Of a DNA stretch of 64,000 nucleotides, positions 43,079 to 52,785 are shown one piece after another. Numbering within the stretch: position 1 is the stretch's first letter; each line of letters opens with the position of its first letter. The DNA is taken from NCBI RefSeq assembly GCF_028023875.1, contig NZ_JAQIPB010000002.1, forward strand, positions 682,001 to 746,000. The letters are read 5' to 3'. Made by a program: the position numbers and the translations under genes. The stretch comes from Xenophilus arseniciresistens (GTDB taxonomy: Bacteria > Pseudomonadota > Gammaproteobacteria > Burkholderiales > Burkholderiaceae_C). The notes beneath the pieces were generated by a model that saw nothing but the letters and a program-made list of their open reading frames with translations, was not told the origin of the DNA and did no database searches.

Positions 43079-44515
43079 TCAGCCCACCGCGCCGCTCGCG
43101 CGGGCCTGCGCCTGCGACTCCACGGCGTCGTGCAGCGCCACGCGAAAGACGCTGCCGCGCCCCAGGCGCGAACGCACGCTCACCGGATGGCCCAGCGCAT
43201 GCGACAGCCGCGCCACGATGGCCAGGCCCAGGCCGAAGCCGTCTGATGTGCCGGCATGGTCGGCCACCTTGTAGAACTCCAGGAACACGTCGCGCAGGTT
43301 CTCGCGCGCGATGCCGATGCCGGTGTCCCACACTTCCACCCGCAGGCCTTCGCTGGTTCGGCGCGCACCCAGCAGCACGCCGCCGCGGTCGGTGTACTTG
43401 ATGGCGTTGGACAGCAGATTGCCGATCATGCGCCGCACCCGCACCGGGTCGGTCAGCACGGTGCCGGGCTGCACGTGCAGCTTGAAGCGCAGGCCCTTGG
43501 CCTCGGCCACGGGCCGGTACTGCAGCTCCAGGTCCTGCAGCAACTGCGCCACGTCCACCCGCTCGATGTGCAGCCTGACCTGGCCGGCGTCGATGCGGGC
43601 CAGGTCGAACAGCGAATCGAACAGCGCATTGACCGCATGCGTGGCGCGCACGATCTTGGGCGCGATCTCCTCCACCAGTTCGGGCTCGTTGCGCAGCCAG
43701 TCGGCATACAGGGAGAGCGCCAGCACCGGCTGGCGCATGTCATGCGCGGCGCTGGCCAGGAAGCGGTTCTTCATCGCCACGGCCGAGACGGCCGCCTGGC
43801 GCTGCTGCGTCAGCGAGTTGATCAGGATGTGATTGTGGAACAGCAGCTCGAAGCTGTTGCGCGCCGTCTCGTGGATGCGCCGGCCGGCGCGCAGCAGCAG
43901 CCACCAGTGGAACAACGGCAGCAGCAGGAAGGCATGGTTGAAGTGCAGCTCGAAAAAGCCGTGCTGGATCAGCCGCAGCGCCACCACCACCAGCACCACG
44001 CCGAAGAAGGTGTTGACGAAGCGCCGCAGCAGCGGCGGATACAGCGCCAGGCTGTTGAGCGGGAAGGTGACCGCACCGGCCAGGATCATCCAGCACAGGA
44101 ACTGGTGGGACTGCGGCGCGCGCTCGAAGAACAGAAGCGCCGACGTGCCCCAGCTCAGGGCGCTGGCGTTCCACAGCCAGCGGTTGCGGCGGATGAAGCG
44201 CTCCTGCGTGCGGGCGCTGCGGCCCGCATAGCGCGTGATGTAGACGCGCTCCAGGAAGACGCGGGCGGCGGTGGTGGCCATGCCGAAGGCGAACCACAGC
44301 AGCAACTGCCACAGCGGCGCGTAGCCCCAGCACAGCACCAGCATGGCCGGCAGCAGCACGGCCGAAAAGATGTAGCCCCCGCGCGAGGCCCGCATCAGGC
44401 TGCGGATCAGCTCGCCGCGCACCCAGGGTTCGGCCTCGTCCGCCGAAGCTGGCGCCGGGGCCAGACTCGCGAAGGATGAATTCCCCAGACCGCCGATGGC
44501 TGTGTTCCCTCTCAT
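43079..44515 (-). CDS. Membrane sensor histidine kinase
   Basis: 478 residues from the ATG of MRGNTAIGG; a GTG three codons upstream is also possible. The N-terminal half holds about six hydrophobic helices with short loops and no large periplasmic domain, so it may sense something in the membrane. The kinase core has the H-box SAAHDMRQPVLALSLYADWL, N-box NLLSNAIKYTD, G1 DTGIGIA and G2 GFGLGLAI. No HAMP domain. It converges with the LuxR-type response regulator at 42451-43056. Signal unknown. Confidence 0.92.
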   Translation of the reverse strand: MRGNTAIGGLGNSSFASLAPAPASADEAEPWVRGELIRSLMRASRGGYIFSAVLLPAMLVLCWGYAPLWQLLLWFAFGMATTAARVFLERVYITRYAGRSARTQERFIRRNRWLWNASALSWGTSALLFFERAPQSHQFLCWMILAGAVTFPLNSLALYPPLLRRFVNTFFGVVLVVVALRLIQHGFFELHFNHAFLLLPLFHWWLLLRAGRRIHETARNSFELLFHNHILINSLTQQRQAAVSAVAMKNRFLASAAHDMRQPVLALSLYADWLRNEPELVEEIAPKIVRATHAVNALFDSLFDLARIDAGQVRLHIERVDVAQLLQDLELQYRPVAEAKGLRFKLHVQPGTVLTDPVRVRRMIGNLLSNAIKYTDRGGVLLGARRTSEGLRVEVWDTGIGIARENLRDVFLEFYKVADHAGTSDGFGLGLAIVARLSHALGHPVSVRSRLGRGSVFRVALHDAVESQAQARASGAVG

Positions 44516-44601
44516 AGGGCACACATCCTAGCCGTTGCGGCGGCGCCGCGGACGGGCTTGCGCGCGCGAGCCGCCAAGGCCGCAGACGCGCGCCTGCGCG
44601 C

Positions 44602-45240
44602 TCACTTGAGCAGCGTCACGCCCGTCTTGGATTGGACTTCGTCGAAGCTCACGCCGTCGGCCAGTTCGACCAGCCGCAGGCCCTCGGGCGTCACGTCCAT
44701 CACGGCCAGGTCGGTGATGATGCGATCGACCACGCCCACGCCGGTCAGCGGCAGCGTGCAGCTGGGCAGGATCTTCAGATCGGTGGTGCCGTCCTTCTTC
44801 TTGGCCACATGCTCCATCAGCACGATCACGCGCTTGACGCCGGCCACCAGATCCATGGCGCCGCCCATGCCCTTGACCATCTTGCCCGGGATCATCCAGT
44901 TGGCCAGGTCGCCCTTTTCGCTGACCTGCATGGCGCCCAGGATCGACAGGTTGATCTTGCCGCCGCGGATCATCGCGAAGCTCTGATCGCTGCCGAAGAT
45001 GGCGCTGCCGGGCAACGTGGTGACGGTCTGCTTGCCGGCGTTGATCAGGTCGGCGTCCACCTGCTCCTCGGTCGGGAAGGGGCCGATGCCCAGCATGCCG
45101 TTCTCGCTCTGCAGCCACACTTCCTTGCTGCCGGTGTGGTTGGCCACCAGCGTCGGGATGCCGATGCCAAGGTTCACATAGAAGCCGTCTTCCAGCTCCT
45201 GCGCCGCGCGTGCGGCCATCTGGTCTTGGGTCCAGGGCAT
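44602..45240 (-). CDS. scoB: 3-oxoacid CoA-transferase subunit B
   Basis: 212-residue beta subunit carrying the catalytic glutamate, in [19 protein letters not shown] and [19 protein letters not shown] are typical of ScoB/PcaJ. With ScoA it moves CoA from succinyl-CoA to acetoacetate or 3-oxoadipate. The gene follows scoA by 17 bp on the minus strand. Acetoacetate is favoured since no beta-ketoadipate genes are nearby, but PcaIJ-like use in aromatic breakdown cannot be ruled out. Confidence 0.93.
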   Translation of the reverse strand: MPWTQDQMAARAAQELEDGFYVNLGIGIPTLVANHTGSKEVWLQSENGMLGIGPFPTEEQVDADLINAGKQTVTTLPGSAIFGSDQSFAMIRGGKINLSILGAMQVSEKGDLANWMIPGKMVKGMGGAMDLVAGVKRVIVLMEHVAKKKDGTTDLKILPSCTLPLTGVGVVDRIITDLAVMDVTPEGLRLVELADGVSFDEVQSKTGVTLLK

Positions 45241-45257
45241 GGTGCGCTCCTTCCTTG

Positions 45258-46067
45258 TTACTGCTGGGTGTTCTTGAGGGTGGACGGTGCGGGCACTTCG
45301 CTGCCGGCGGCGGCCTGCGCGATCACGGTCTGGGCCTGGACCTTGGCGGCCGCTGCATCCACTGGCGCGGCTGCGCTCAGGGTGCGCTTCTCGATGCGCT
45401 TTTCGGGGTTGCTGTTGAGCACGATGCGGTGCACGTAGATGCCCGGCAGGTGGATGTCGTCCGGCGCCAGCTCGCCCACTTCGACGATCTTCTCGACCTC
45501 GACGATGCAGACCTTGCCGGCCGTGGCAGCCGCGGGATTGAAGTTGCGCGCCGTCAGGTTGAAGCGCAGGTTGCCGGACTTGTCGGCCACGGCCGCCTTG
45601 ACCAGGGCCACGTCGGGCACCAGCGAGCGCTCCATCACGTAGGTCTCGCCGTCGAACTCGCGCAGCTCCTTGCCTTCGGCCACCTGTGTGCCCACGCCGG
45701 TCTTGGTGAAGAAGGCCGGGATGCCCGCACCACCGGCGCGCAGCTTCTCGGCCAGCGTGCCCTGGGGCGTGAACTCCAGCTCCAGCTCGCCGGCCAGGTA
45801 CTGGCGCTCGAACTCCTTGTTCTCGCCCACGTAGCTGGCGATCATCTTCTTGATCTGCCGCGTCTCCAGCAGCTTGCCCAGGCCGAAGCCGTCGACGCCC
45901 GCGTTGTTGGAGATGCAGGTCAGGTTCTTGACGCCGCTGTCCTTGAGCGCCTCGATCAGCGCCTCGGGAATGCCGCACAGGCCGAAGCCGCCCACGGCCA
46001 GCATCTGGTTGTCGGCAACGACGCCGGCCAGCGCCGACTTGGCGTCGGGGTAGATCTTGTTCGCCAT
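45258..46067 (-). CDS. scoA: 3-oxoacid CoA-transferase subunit A
   Basis: Alpha subunit, 269 residues. Family blocks are [28 protein letters not shown] and [15 protein letters not shown]. The last ~40 residues ([20 protein letters not shown] and onward) are an Ala/Gln-rich tail beyond the normal end of about 230, and look disordered. The upstream gap of about 145 bp to the divergent PAS-LuxR gene contains a strong palindrome (46121-46144), so that regulator probably controls scoAB. Confidence 0.93.
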   Translation of the reverse strand: MANKIYPDAKSALAGVVADNQMLAVGGFGLCGIPEALIEALKDSGVKNLTCISNNAGVDGFGLGKLLETRQIKKMIASYVGENKEFERQYLAGELELEFTPQGTLAEKLRAGGAGIPAFFTKTGVGTQVAEGKELREFDGETYVMERSLVPDVALVKAAVADKSGNLRFNLTARNFNPAAATAGKVCIVEVEKIVEVGELAPDDIHLPGIYVHRIVLNSNPEKRIEKRTLSAAAPVDAAAAKVQAQTVIAQAAAGSEVPAPSTLKNTQQ

Positions 46068-46120
46068 GGTTCCTCGCTTCAGGAAAACGGTGGATGGGAA
46101 TGGAAATGAGGGCTCAACGA

Positions 46121-46150
46121 TACTACGTACAGACATACGTAGTACTACGT
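46121..46150. promoter_or_regulatory. Palindromic operator between scoA and the PAS-LuxR gene
   Basis: TACTACGTA (46121-46129), 6-bp spacer, TACGTAGTA (46136-46144): perfect 9-bp arms. A third half-site TACTACGT follows at 46143-46150, 22 bp from the first. TACGTA-type half-sites are reported for NarL/FixJ-family regulators, which fits the adjacent gene. It lies 54-78 bp upstream of the scoA start. Confidence 0.65.
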
Positions 46151-46212
46151 CATGAGCGGCCCGAGGAGGACCCATTCTTGCCCCTTTGGCACGTCATCAC
46201 GATGAAGACCGC

Positions 46213-46785
46213 ATGAGCCTTGACCCCATCGACTACCGCGCCGCCTTCGAACACGCGCCCGTGGGCATGGTGCTGTCGCGCCAGCGCGTGATGGTGGACT
46301 GCAACGCCTTCCTGTGCGAGATGTTCGGCACCACGCGCGAGCAGCTCATCGGCCAGTCCTTCGCGGTGCTCTACCCCAGCGTGGCCGAGTACGAGCGCAC
46401 GGGGCAGCGCATGATCCCGATCCTCAACACGCACGGGCGCTACGCCGACAACCGCATGATGCGGCGCCTGGGCGGCCTGCACGGCGCGCGGCCCGGCGAG
46501 ACCTTCTGGTGCCATGTGACGGGCCGCGCGCTCAACCGCGCGGCGCCGCACGAGGCCGGCATCTGGACCTTCGAGGACCTGGGCGCGCGCCGCGCGAGCA
46601 AGGCCGAGCTGACGCCGCGCGAGCGCGAGGTGGCGGCCCACGTGATGCAGGGCCTGACCAGCAAGGAGATCGGCAAGCAGTTGGCAATCAGCCATCGCAC
46701 GGTGGAGCTGCACCGCGCGCGCCTGATGCGCAAGTACGCCGCCGCCACCACGGCCGAGCTGGTGCAGAAGCTGCTGGCCGGCTGA
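46213..46785 (+). CDS. PAS domain LuxR-type transcriptional regulator
   Basis: 190 residues from the ATG; a TTG nine codons upstream is an alternative. The N-terminal PAS domain (IDYRAAFEHAPVGMVLS, then DCNAFLCEMFGTTREQLIG) senses an unknown ligand or redox state. The C-terminal NarL/FixJ HTH is LTPREREVAAHVMQGLTSKE then IGKQLAISHRTVELHR. There is no receiver domain, so control is direct. It is divergent from scoA across the TACTACGTA palindrome, its likely binding site. Confidence 0.9.
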   Translation: MSLDPIDYRAAFEHAPVGMVLSRQRVMVDCNAFLCEMFGTTREQLIGQSFAVLYPSVAEYERTGQRMIPILNTHGRYADNRMMRRLGGLHGARPGETFWCHVTGRALNRAAPHEAGIWTFEDLGARRASKAELTPREREVAAHVMQGLTSKEIGKQLAISHRTVELHRARLMRKYAAATTAELVQKLLAG

Positions 46786-46855
46786 GCCGGCTTGCGTCGG
46801 CCGCGCCGTGAAGGCACATTCATGCGATCGGCCACGGGCCGCAGCAAGGGTTGCC

Positions 46856-47509
46856 ATGACACGGGTTCGCGTGGAGAGCTTTTCCATTTCGCTCGACGGC
46901 TACGGTGCAGGGCCGCAGCAGAGCCTGGAGCAGCCGCTGGGCATGGGCGGCCCCGCGCTGCACGAATGGGCGCTGCCCACGCGCACCTTCCAGAAGGCGG
47001 TGTTCGGCAAGGAGGGTGGCAGCACCGGCATCGACGAGGACTTCGCCGCGCGCGGCTTTCGGAACATCGGCGCCTGGATCATGGGACGCAACATGTTCGG
47101 CCCGGTGCGCGGCCCCTGGCCCGACCTGGACTGGACGGGCTGGTGGGGCGAGGAGCCGCCCTACCACGTGAACGTGTTCGTGCTCACGCACCATGCCCGC
47201 CCGCCCCTGGCCATGAAAGGCGGCACCGTCTTTCACTTCGTCACCGGCGGCATCCATGAAGCCCTGGCGCGCGCACGCGAGGCGGCCGCGGGGCGCGACA
47301 TCCGCATCGGCGGCGGCGCCAGCACGATCCGCCAGTACCTGGACGCAGGCCTGATCGACGAGCTGCACATCGCCATCGCACCCGTGCTGCTGGGCAGCGG
47401 CGAGCGGCTGTTCGACAACACCGCGGACCTGCGCGCGCGTGGCTACCAGTGCGTGCAGTTCGCGGCCTCGGACAAGGCTGCGCATGTGGTGCTGCAACGC
47501 CAGCGCTGA
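46856..47509 (+). CDS. Dihydrofolate-reductase-like (RibD C-terminal) protein
   Basis: 217-residue protein of the RibD C-terminal/DHFR-like fold. Motifs are ESFSISLDGYGAG at the start, IMGRNMFG in the middle and DIRIGGGASTIRQYLDAGLI near the end, as in many stand-alone 'dihydrofolate reductase family' proteins that bind NADPH. Start ATG has an AAGGG ribosome site. Its stop is 9 bp from the convergent GNAT pseudogene. Physiological substrate unknown. Confidence 0.88.
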   Translation: MTRVRVESFSISLDGYGAGPQQSLEQPLGMGGPALHEWALPTRTFQKAVFGKEGGSTGIDEDFAARGFRNIGAWIMGRNMFGPVRGPWPDLDWTGWWGEEPPYHVNVFVLTHHARPPLAMKGGTVFHFVTGGIHEALARAREAAAGRDIRIGGGASTIRQYLDAGLIDELHIAIAPVLLGSGERLFDNTADLRARGYQCVQFAASDKAAHVVLQRQR

Positions 47510-47518
47510 CCGAAAAGA

Positions 47519-48522
47519 TCAGGGCAGGCCGGCAACGGCCTTGCGCAGCACGCTGTTGCGCTGGGTCACGCGAAAGCCGCATTGCTCATAAAGCCGCGCG
47601 GCTTCGTGCACGTTGTCGGCATCCACGCCCAGCACCGATTCGTTCATGCCGGCCTCGCGTTGCGCCACCAATGCGCGCGTGATGAGCGCGTGATGAGCGC
47701 GCGCGCCAGGCCACGCCGCCGCCAGGGCTGGCCCACGCTGATGAACTCGGTCTCGCCGCGGCGCCGGTTCTGCGTCGCGTTCTGCTCTGCATTGATGAAA
47801 GGCTTGACCTGACCGGCCACCTGGCCGCTTTCGACATGCCAGGCCACCTGCCACAGCTGCGGCTGGAAGGTGGGCGCCTTCGTCCAGCGCTCGAAGTCGC
47901 CGGGCCTGGCGGGGGCCATGCCCCAATGGCCGCGCAGGGCCTCCATGTGCGCGTCGAAGATGAGGCGCAGATGCTCGGGCTGCACGCTGCGCAGCTCGAA
48001 GCCCTCCGGCATCGGGATCTCGGGGATGTCGTCCAGCGTCGGCCGCTGCATGCGCAGGAATTGCCGCACCGTCGCGTAGCCTGCGCGCTGCAGCATGGCG
48101 GCGCGCCCCAACTCGCCTTCGGTCACGAACACATGGTGGACCGAGGCCGCGGCATGCCGCGCCCGGGCCACTTCACGCTGACGCGCCTCGATCCAGCGCA
48201 GCAGCGCAGTGCCCACGCCACGGCGCCTGAATTGCGGATGCACGAAGCCGGTCTGCCCTTGCGCCAGCAGGCCGGTCTCGTCGGTCCAGTGCGCGGTGCG
48301 CACATAACCCACCAGCCGCGACCCCACCTCCGCCATGACGATGTCCCTGGCCGGATCGAAGTCGGTGAACGCCGCGTACTCGCGCCGCATGTGCTCGGGC
48401 GTGCGCACCCAGCCCATGGCGTCGGCCGCAAACACGGCGTTGGCAACTTCGGCCATCGCGGCAAAGTCGCTGTCTCCTGCAAACGGACGCAGGTGAAGAT
48501 CGTTCAGCCGCTGGTCGGGCAT
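47519..48522 (-). pseudogene. Double-GNAT acetyltransferase gene, frameshifted by an 11-bp duplication
   Basis: Two GNAT domains are visible. The first spans LHLRPFAGDSDFAAMAEVAN to FVHPQFRRRGVGTALLRW. The second starts near FELRSVQPEHLRLIFDAHME and includes SVGQPWRRRGLARAL. At that point GTGATGAGCGC is tandemly duplicated (47679-47689, 47690-47700). Reading through, the frame ends at 47644 after 14 wrong residues; removing one copy (11 bp) restores a continuous 330-residue protein ending AARLYEQCGFRVTQRNSV. The total of 1004 bp minus 11 is a multiple of three. A truncated 292-residue product is possible. Confidence 0.88.
47679..47700. repeat. 11-bp perfect tandem duplication inside the GNAT gene
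   Basis: GTGATGAGCGC occurs twice head to tail. It is the cause of the frameshift in the acetyltransferase gene. It could be reversible by slippage or recombination. Confidence 0.95.
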
Positions 48523-48620
48523 GGCGGGGTCGCTTCGCAAAAAAGGAAGAGGATCGATGCAGTCTAGGCAGGTGGCCGCCCGGTGCCTGTGCACATCTGC
48601 ACGGATTCACGCGAAGGCCA

Positions 48621-49307
48621 TCAACCCGCGCAGCGAAAGGTCAGGTTGATCCGGCAGGCGCCCATGAACGGATGCTCGCCCTCGGCCAGCGGCATGACGC
48701 CGTGGAAATGCAGGCGCGCCGGGCCGCCCCAGACCACCACATCGCCATGGGCCAGCGGCACGCGCCGCGTGCGGTCGCCGCGCTGCGGGCCGCCCCAGAG
48801 AAAGACGGCCGGCAGCCCGAGCGAGACCGAGACGATGGGCTGGCCCAGCCGGCGCTCGTCGCGGTCCTGGTGCAAGCTGAGCCGCGCGCCGGGCGCATAG
48901 CGGTTGACCAGGCAGGCGTCGGGCGCGAAACCTTCGTAGCCGGCCCGTGCTGCCGCTGCCACGGCCAGCGCGCGAAAGCTCGCGGGCATCGCGGGCCAGC
49001 GCTGGCCGCAAAGCGGATCGGTGGGCGTGTAGCGGTAGCCGCTGGCATCGCTGACCCAGCCCAGCGCGCCGCAGTTGCTCATGGCCACCGACATGGTCCT
49101 GCCGCCCGGCGTGACCAGGTGGCGCAGCGGGGCCGCTGCCAGCACGGCCTGCAGGTCCTGCTGCAGCGACTGCACCTGCGCCAGCGCAAAGCCGCGCAGC
49201 ACGGCGGCGCCGGGCTCCAACTGCAGCGGCGCGCTGGCCGCGGGGTCGGCGTGGTCATCGAAGAGGCTGGCGGTGTGGGCGTCGGCCTGCATGGCGGTTC
49301 TGGTCAT
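48621..49307 (-). CDS. alkB: DNA oxidative demethylase AlkB
   Basis: 228-residue AlkB-type 2OG-Fe(II) dioxygenase that removes 1-methyladenine and 3-methylcytosine by oxidation. The iron ligands are in SLHQDRDE (His and Asp) and LHFHGVMPL (His), and the 2-oxoglutarate arginines in RINLTFR. NRYAPGARLSLHQD and PLCGQRWPAMP match bacterial AlkB. Its ATG overlaps the stop of the 2OG oxygenase gene by four bases. It is the last gene of the ada operon. Confidence 0.93.
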   Translation of the reverse strand: MTRTAMQADAHTASLFDDHADPAASAPLQLEPGAAVLRGFALAQVQSLQQDLQAVLAAAPLRHLVTPGGRTMSVAMSNCGALGWVSDASGYRYTPTDPLCGQRWPAMPASFRALAVAAAARAGYEGFAPDACLVNRYAPGARLSLHQDRDERRLGQPIVSVSLGLPAVFLWGGPQRGDRTRRVPLAHGDVVVWGGPARLHFHGVMPLAEGEHPFMGACRINLTFRCAG

Positions 49308-50010
49308 TGCGCGTCGTGGAAGATCAGGCCCAGCGTGTGCCTGTGGCCGCTGCGCACGCGGCTGACGCCATGGCGCAGGTTCACGCGATACACGCCGCGC
49401 GTGCCCTGCACCGGGCGCTGATGCACGGCGAACACGGCGGCGTCGCCCTGGCCCAGCGGCAGCACCATGGGGCGCGACTGCATGCGCGGGCGCTGCTCGG
49501 TCAGCACGAACTCGCCGCCCTCGAAGTCGCGGCCCGGTGCCGACAGCAGCACGACCACCTGCAGCGGGAACACATGCTCGCCATACAGGTCCTGGTGCAG
49601 GCAGTTGTAGTCGCCCTGGCCATAGCGCAGCAGCAGCGACGTGGGCCGCAGCTGGCCGGCCGCGTGGCAGCGCGCGAGGAAGTCCTCATGCCGATCGGGA
49701 AAGCGCGCCGCCAGCCCCATGGCCCCCTGCCAGCGGTTGGCGATGGGCACGAGGCGCGGGTAGAAGCTGGCGCGCAGCGCCGCCACGCTGGCCGGCAGCG
49801 GATGCGCGAAGTACTGGTACTCGCCGCGGCCGAAGCCGTGCCGCGCCATCACCACGCGGCTGCGAAAGCGCCCGGGCTGGTCGTACAGCGCAGCGGCGGC
49901 CTCGCATTCGGCGGGCGTCAGCAGGCCGGGCAAGACGGCAGCGCCTTCCTGGTCGAGACCGGCTTCGACGCGCTCCCAAGCGATGGCCGCCACACGCGCT
50001 GCAACCGCGT

Positions 50011-50014
<4 letters not shown>
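49304..50014 (-). CDS. 2OG-Fe(II) oxygenase of the ada/alkB operon
   Basis: 236-residue oxygenase with a prolyl-4-hydroxylase-like jelly roll. The iron ligands are in CLHQDLYGEHVFPLQ (His, Asp) and NLRHGVSRV (His). It has ALYDQPGRFRSRVVMARHGFG near the N-terminus. Start and stop overlap ada and alkB by four bases each, so it is firmly embedded in the alkylation-response operon. This gene arrangement is common in Comamonadaceae. A DNA/RNA or protein repair role is likely, but its substrate is not established as far as I know. Confidence 0.88.
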
Positions 50015-51114
<1,100 letters not shown>

Positions 51115-51208
51115 CGGGTCCCTCCTTTCGGTGACGATGGAAGGACTTTAGGAAGTCTGACGCGGCCAGGCACTCCGTGTCTTGCTTTCGAATTCGGCCG
51201 CTGCGCCG

Positions 51209-52180
51209 TCAGTCGTCGCGGCGCCTGGTGCCGGGGCCGCGCCCCTTGCGCTGCTCCAGCGCCTCGGCCCGCTGGCGGCGCAGCTCGGCTTCGGCCCGCT
51301 GGCCGGCCACCAGCCATTGCGAGAACTGCTTGACTGTCTCCAGCGTCAGCCGGCCGATCACGCCGCCGCGGAAGTCGGTGATCAGCGCCTCGGCCGCCTT
51401 CTGCAGGTCGATGCGGCCGCCACTGATCAGCGCGCCGCGCTTGCGGCCAATGGCTTCGAGGATCTCCTCATCGGTCTGCGTGCACAGCGCCTGCTGGGCG
51501 GTGTCGGCCGCCAGGCCGTAGCGCGCGCGCAGCGGCTCGGTGTACTGGCCCTTGAGGTAGGCCAGCAGCTCCAGCGCCACTTCCACGTCGTCGTAGGCAT
51601 TGCGGCCCACGGCGCCGCTGATGGCGAGCCGGTAGCCGCTTTCGGGCACGATGATCTTGGGCCACAGCATGCCGGGCGTGTCATACAGATAGAAGTCGTC
51701 GGCCAGCAGGATGCGCTGCTCCTGCTTGGTCACGCCGGCCTCGTCGGCCGCCTTGGCCTGCCGCTTGAGGCTCAGGGTGTTGATCAGGGTGGACTTGCCC
51801 ACGTTGGGCACGCCGCAGATCAGCACCCGCATGGGCTTGGCCAGCCCGCCGCGGTTGGGCGACAGCCGGTGGCAGGCGTCGATGATGGCCTGGCGCTGGG
51901 CCGGCGGGGTCTGGCTGGCGTCCAGTGCAATGGCGCCGGTTGCCTCCTGCGAGGCGTAGTGGGCCAGCCATTCGGTGGTGCGCGCGGGATCGGCCAGGTC
52001 CTGCTTGTTGAGGATCTTCAGGCGCGGCTTGGTGGCCGTCATGCCGGCCAGGGCCGGGTTGGCGCTGGAGCCGGGCAGCCGGGCGTCCAGCAGCTCGATC
52101 ACCACGTCGGTGGTCTTCATGCGCTCCGCAATGGCCTTGCGGGTGGCGTTCATGTGACCGGGAAACCATTGAATCGTCAT
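51209..52180 (-). CDS. ylqF: Circularly permuted ribosome-biogenesis GTPase (YlqF/RbgA)
   Basis: 323-residue GTPase of the YlqF/RbgA family, which assists late 50S assembly. The permuted order is clear: G4 (LNKQDLAD) comes before G1 (GVPNVGKST) and G3 (DTPGMLWP). The start MTIQWFPGHMNATRKAI is the conserved YlqF N-terminus; the longer frame upstream is spurious. The C-terminus ends with a basic tail (RKGRGPGTRRRDD). It stands alone on the minus strand next to the bfd/tonB cluster. Confidence 0.93.
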   Translation of the reverse strand: MTIQWFPGHMNATRKAIAERMKTTDVVIELLDARLPGSSANPALAGMTATKPRLKILNKQDLADPARTTEWLAHYASQEATGAIALDASQTPPAQRQAIIDACHRLSPNRGGLAKPMRVLICGVPNVGKSTLINTLSLKRQAKAADEAGVTKQEQRILLADDFYLYDTPGMLWPKIIVPESGYRLAISGAVGRNAYDDVEVALELLAYLKGQYTEPLRARYGLAADTAQQALCTQTDEEILEAIGRKRGALISGGRIDLQKAAEALITDFRGGVIGRLTLETVKQFSQWLVAGQRAEAELRRQRAEALEQRKGRGPGTRRRDD

Positions 52181-52393
52181 GGGGACTGGAGGCGGGGCTC
52201 GGGCGGCAAAAAGGGCTCGATTGTCGCGGCTTGGGCCTTCGCCCACCGAGCAGGCGGCCACGCGCCCGGCCGGCCGCGGGCCGGTCCGCGCAGAGTCCCT
52301 GTTTCCAGGGGGCCATTGCGGGGGCCTAGAAATGCGATGGATTCGTATTTATACTGGCGGGCGTCAACCATAGCCAGCCACCTGCTGCCCACC

Positions 52394-52666
52394 ATGATCG
52401 TTTGCGTCTGCCGCCGGGTCTCTGATCGCGAAATCGCACGGCATGCGCGCGCGGGCATGACTTTCGACGAAGTTCAACTCGAACTCGGCGTGGCCACCCA
52501 GTGCGGCCGCTGCGAAAGCTGTGCCCGGGACGTGGTGGCTCAATGCAGTGCATCGCACCCGGTCGCGGCGCTTCATTGCGAACCTGACACGCGGACGATC
52601 CAGCTTGCCAATGCCATCACCGGGAGCAACGCATGGAAATCGTCTCGGCAGTCGCCGGCAGCCTGA
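52394..52666 (+). CDS. bfd: Bacterioferritin-associated ferredoxin
   Basis: 90-residue Bfd-type [2Fe-2S] protein that reduces bacterioferritin and releases stored iron. Cluster cysteines are C4, C6, C37 and C40 in MIVCVCRRVSD and TQCGRCESC. Family length is 60-75, so the last ~25 residues are an extension. It opens the plus-strand iron cluster (tonB, exbB, exbD, hemP). A 24-residue membrane-peptide ORF overlaps its 3' end. Confidence 0.93.
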   Translation: MIVCVCRRVSDREIARHARAGMTFDEVQLELGVATQCGRCESCARDVVAQCSASHPVAALHCEPDTRTIQLANAITGSNAWKSSRQSPAA

Positions 52667-52707
52667 TTCTTGTCGCAGGCTCCGCATGGTGGATCTTTCG
52701 TAAGTAA
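52633..52707 (+). CDS. Putative 24-residue membrane peptide between bfd and tonB
   Basis: ATG at 52633, TAA at 52705-52707, preceded by a good GGGAG ribosome site 7 bp upstream. It starts MEIVSAVAGSLILVAGSAWW and ends in a basic FRK: one hydrophobic helix with a positive end, like known single-pass small proteins. Its first 34 bp overlap the bfd 3' end in another frame. It could help the TonB complex or membrane integration, but there is no functional evidence. Confidence 0.5.
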   Translation: MEIVSAVAGSLILVAGSAWWIFRK

Positions 52708-52785
52708 CTGAGCAATCCCTCGGCGGCTTGCTGCAACGTCGGCGCGCGCTTTTTCCTGCGCGCGTGGACATGATTTTGGTGGAAC

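Noticed and set aside
52325-52393. Possible Fur box before bfd
   Set aside because: The AT-rich stretch ATTCGTATTTATACTGG matches the Fur consensus poorly, unlike the clear box before hemP.
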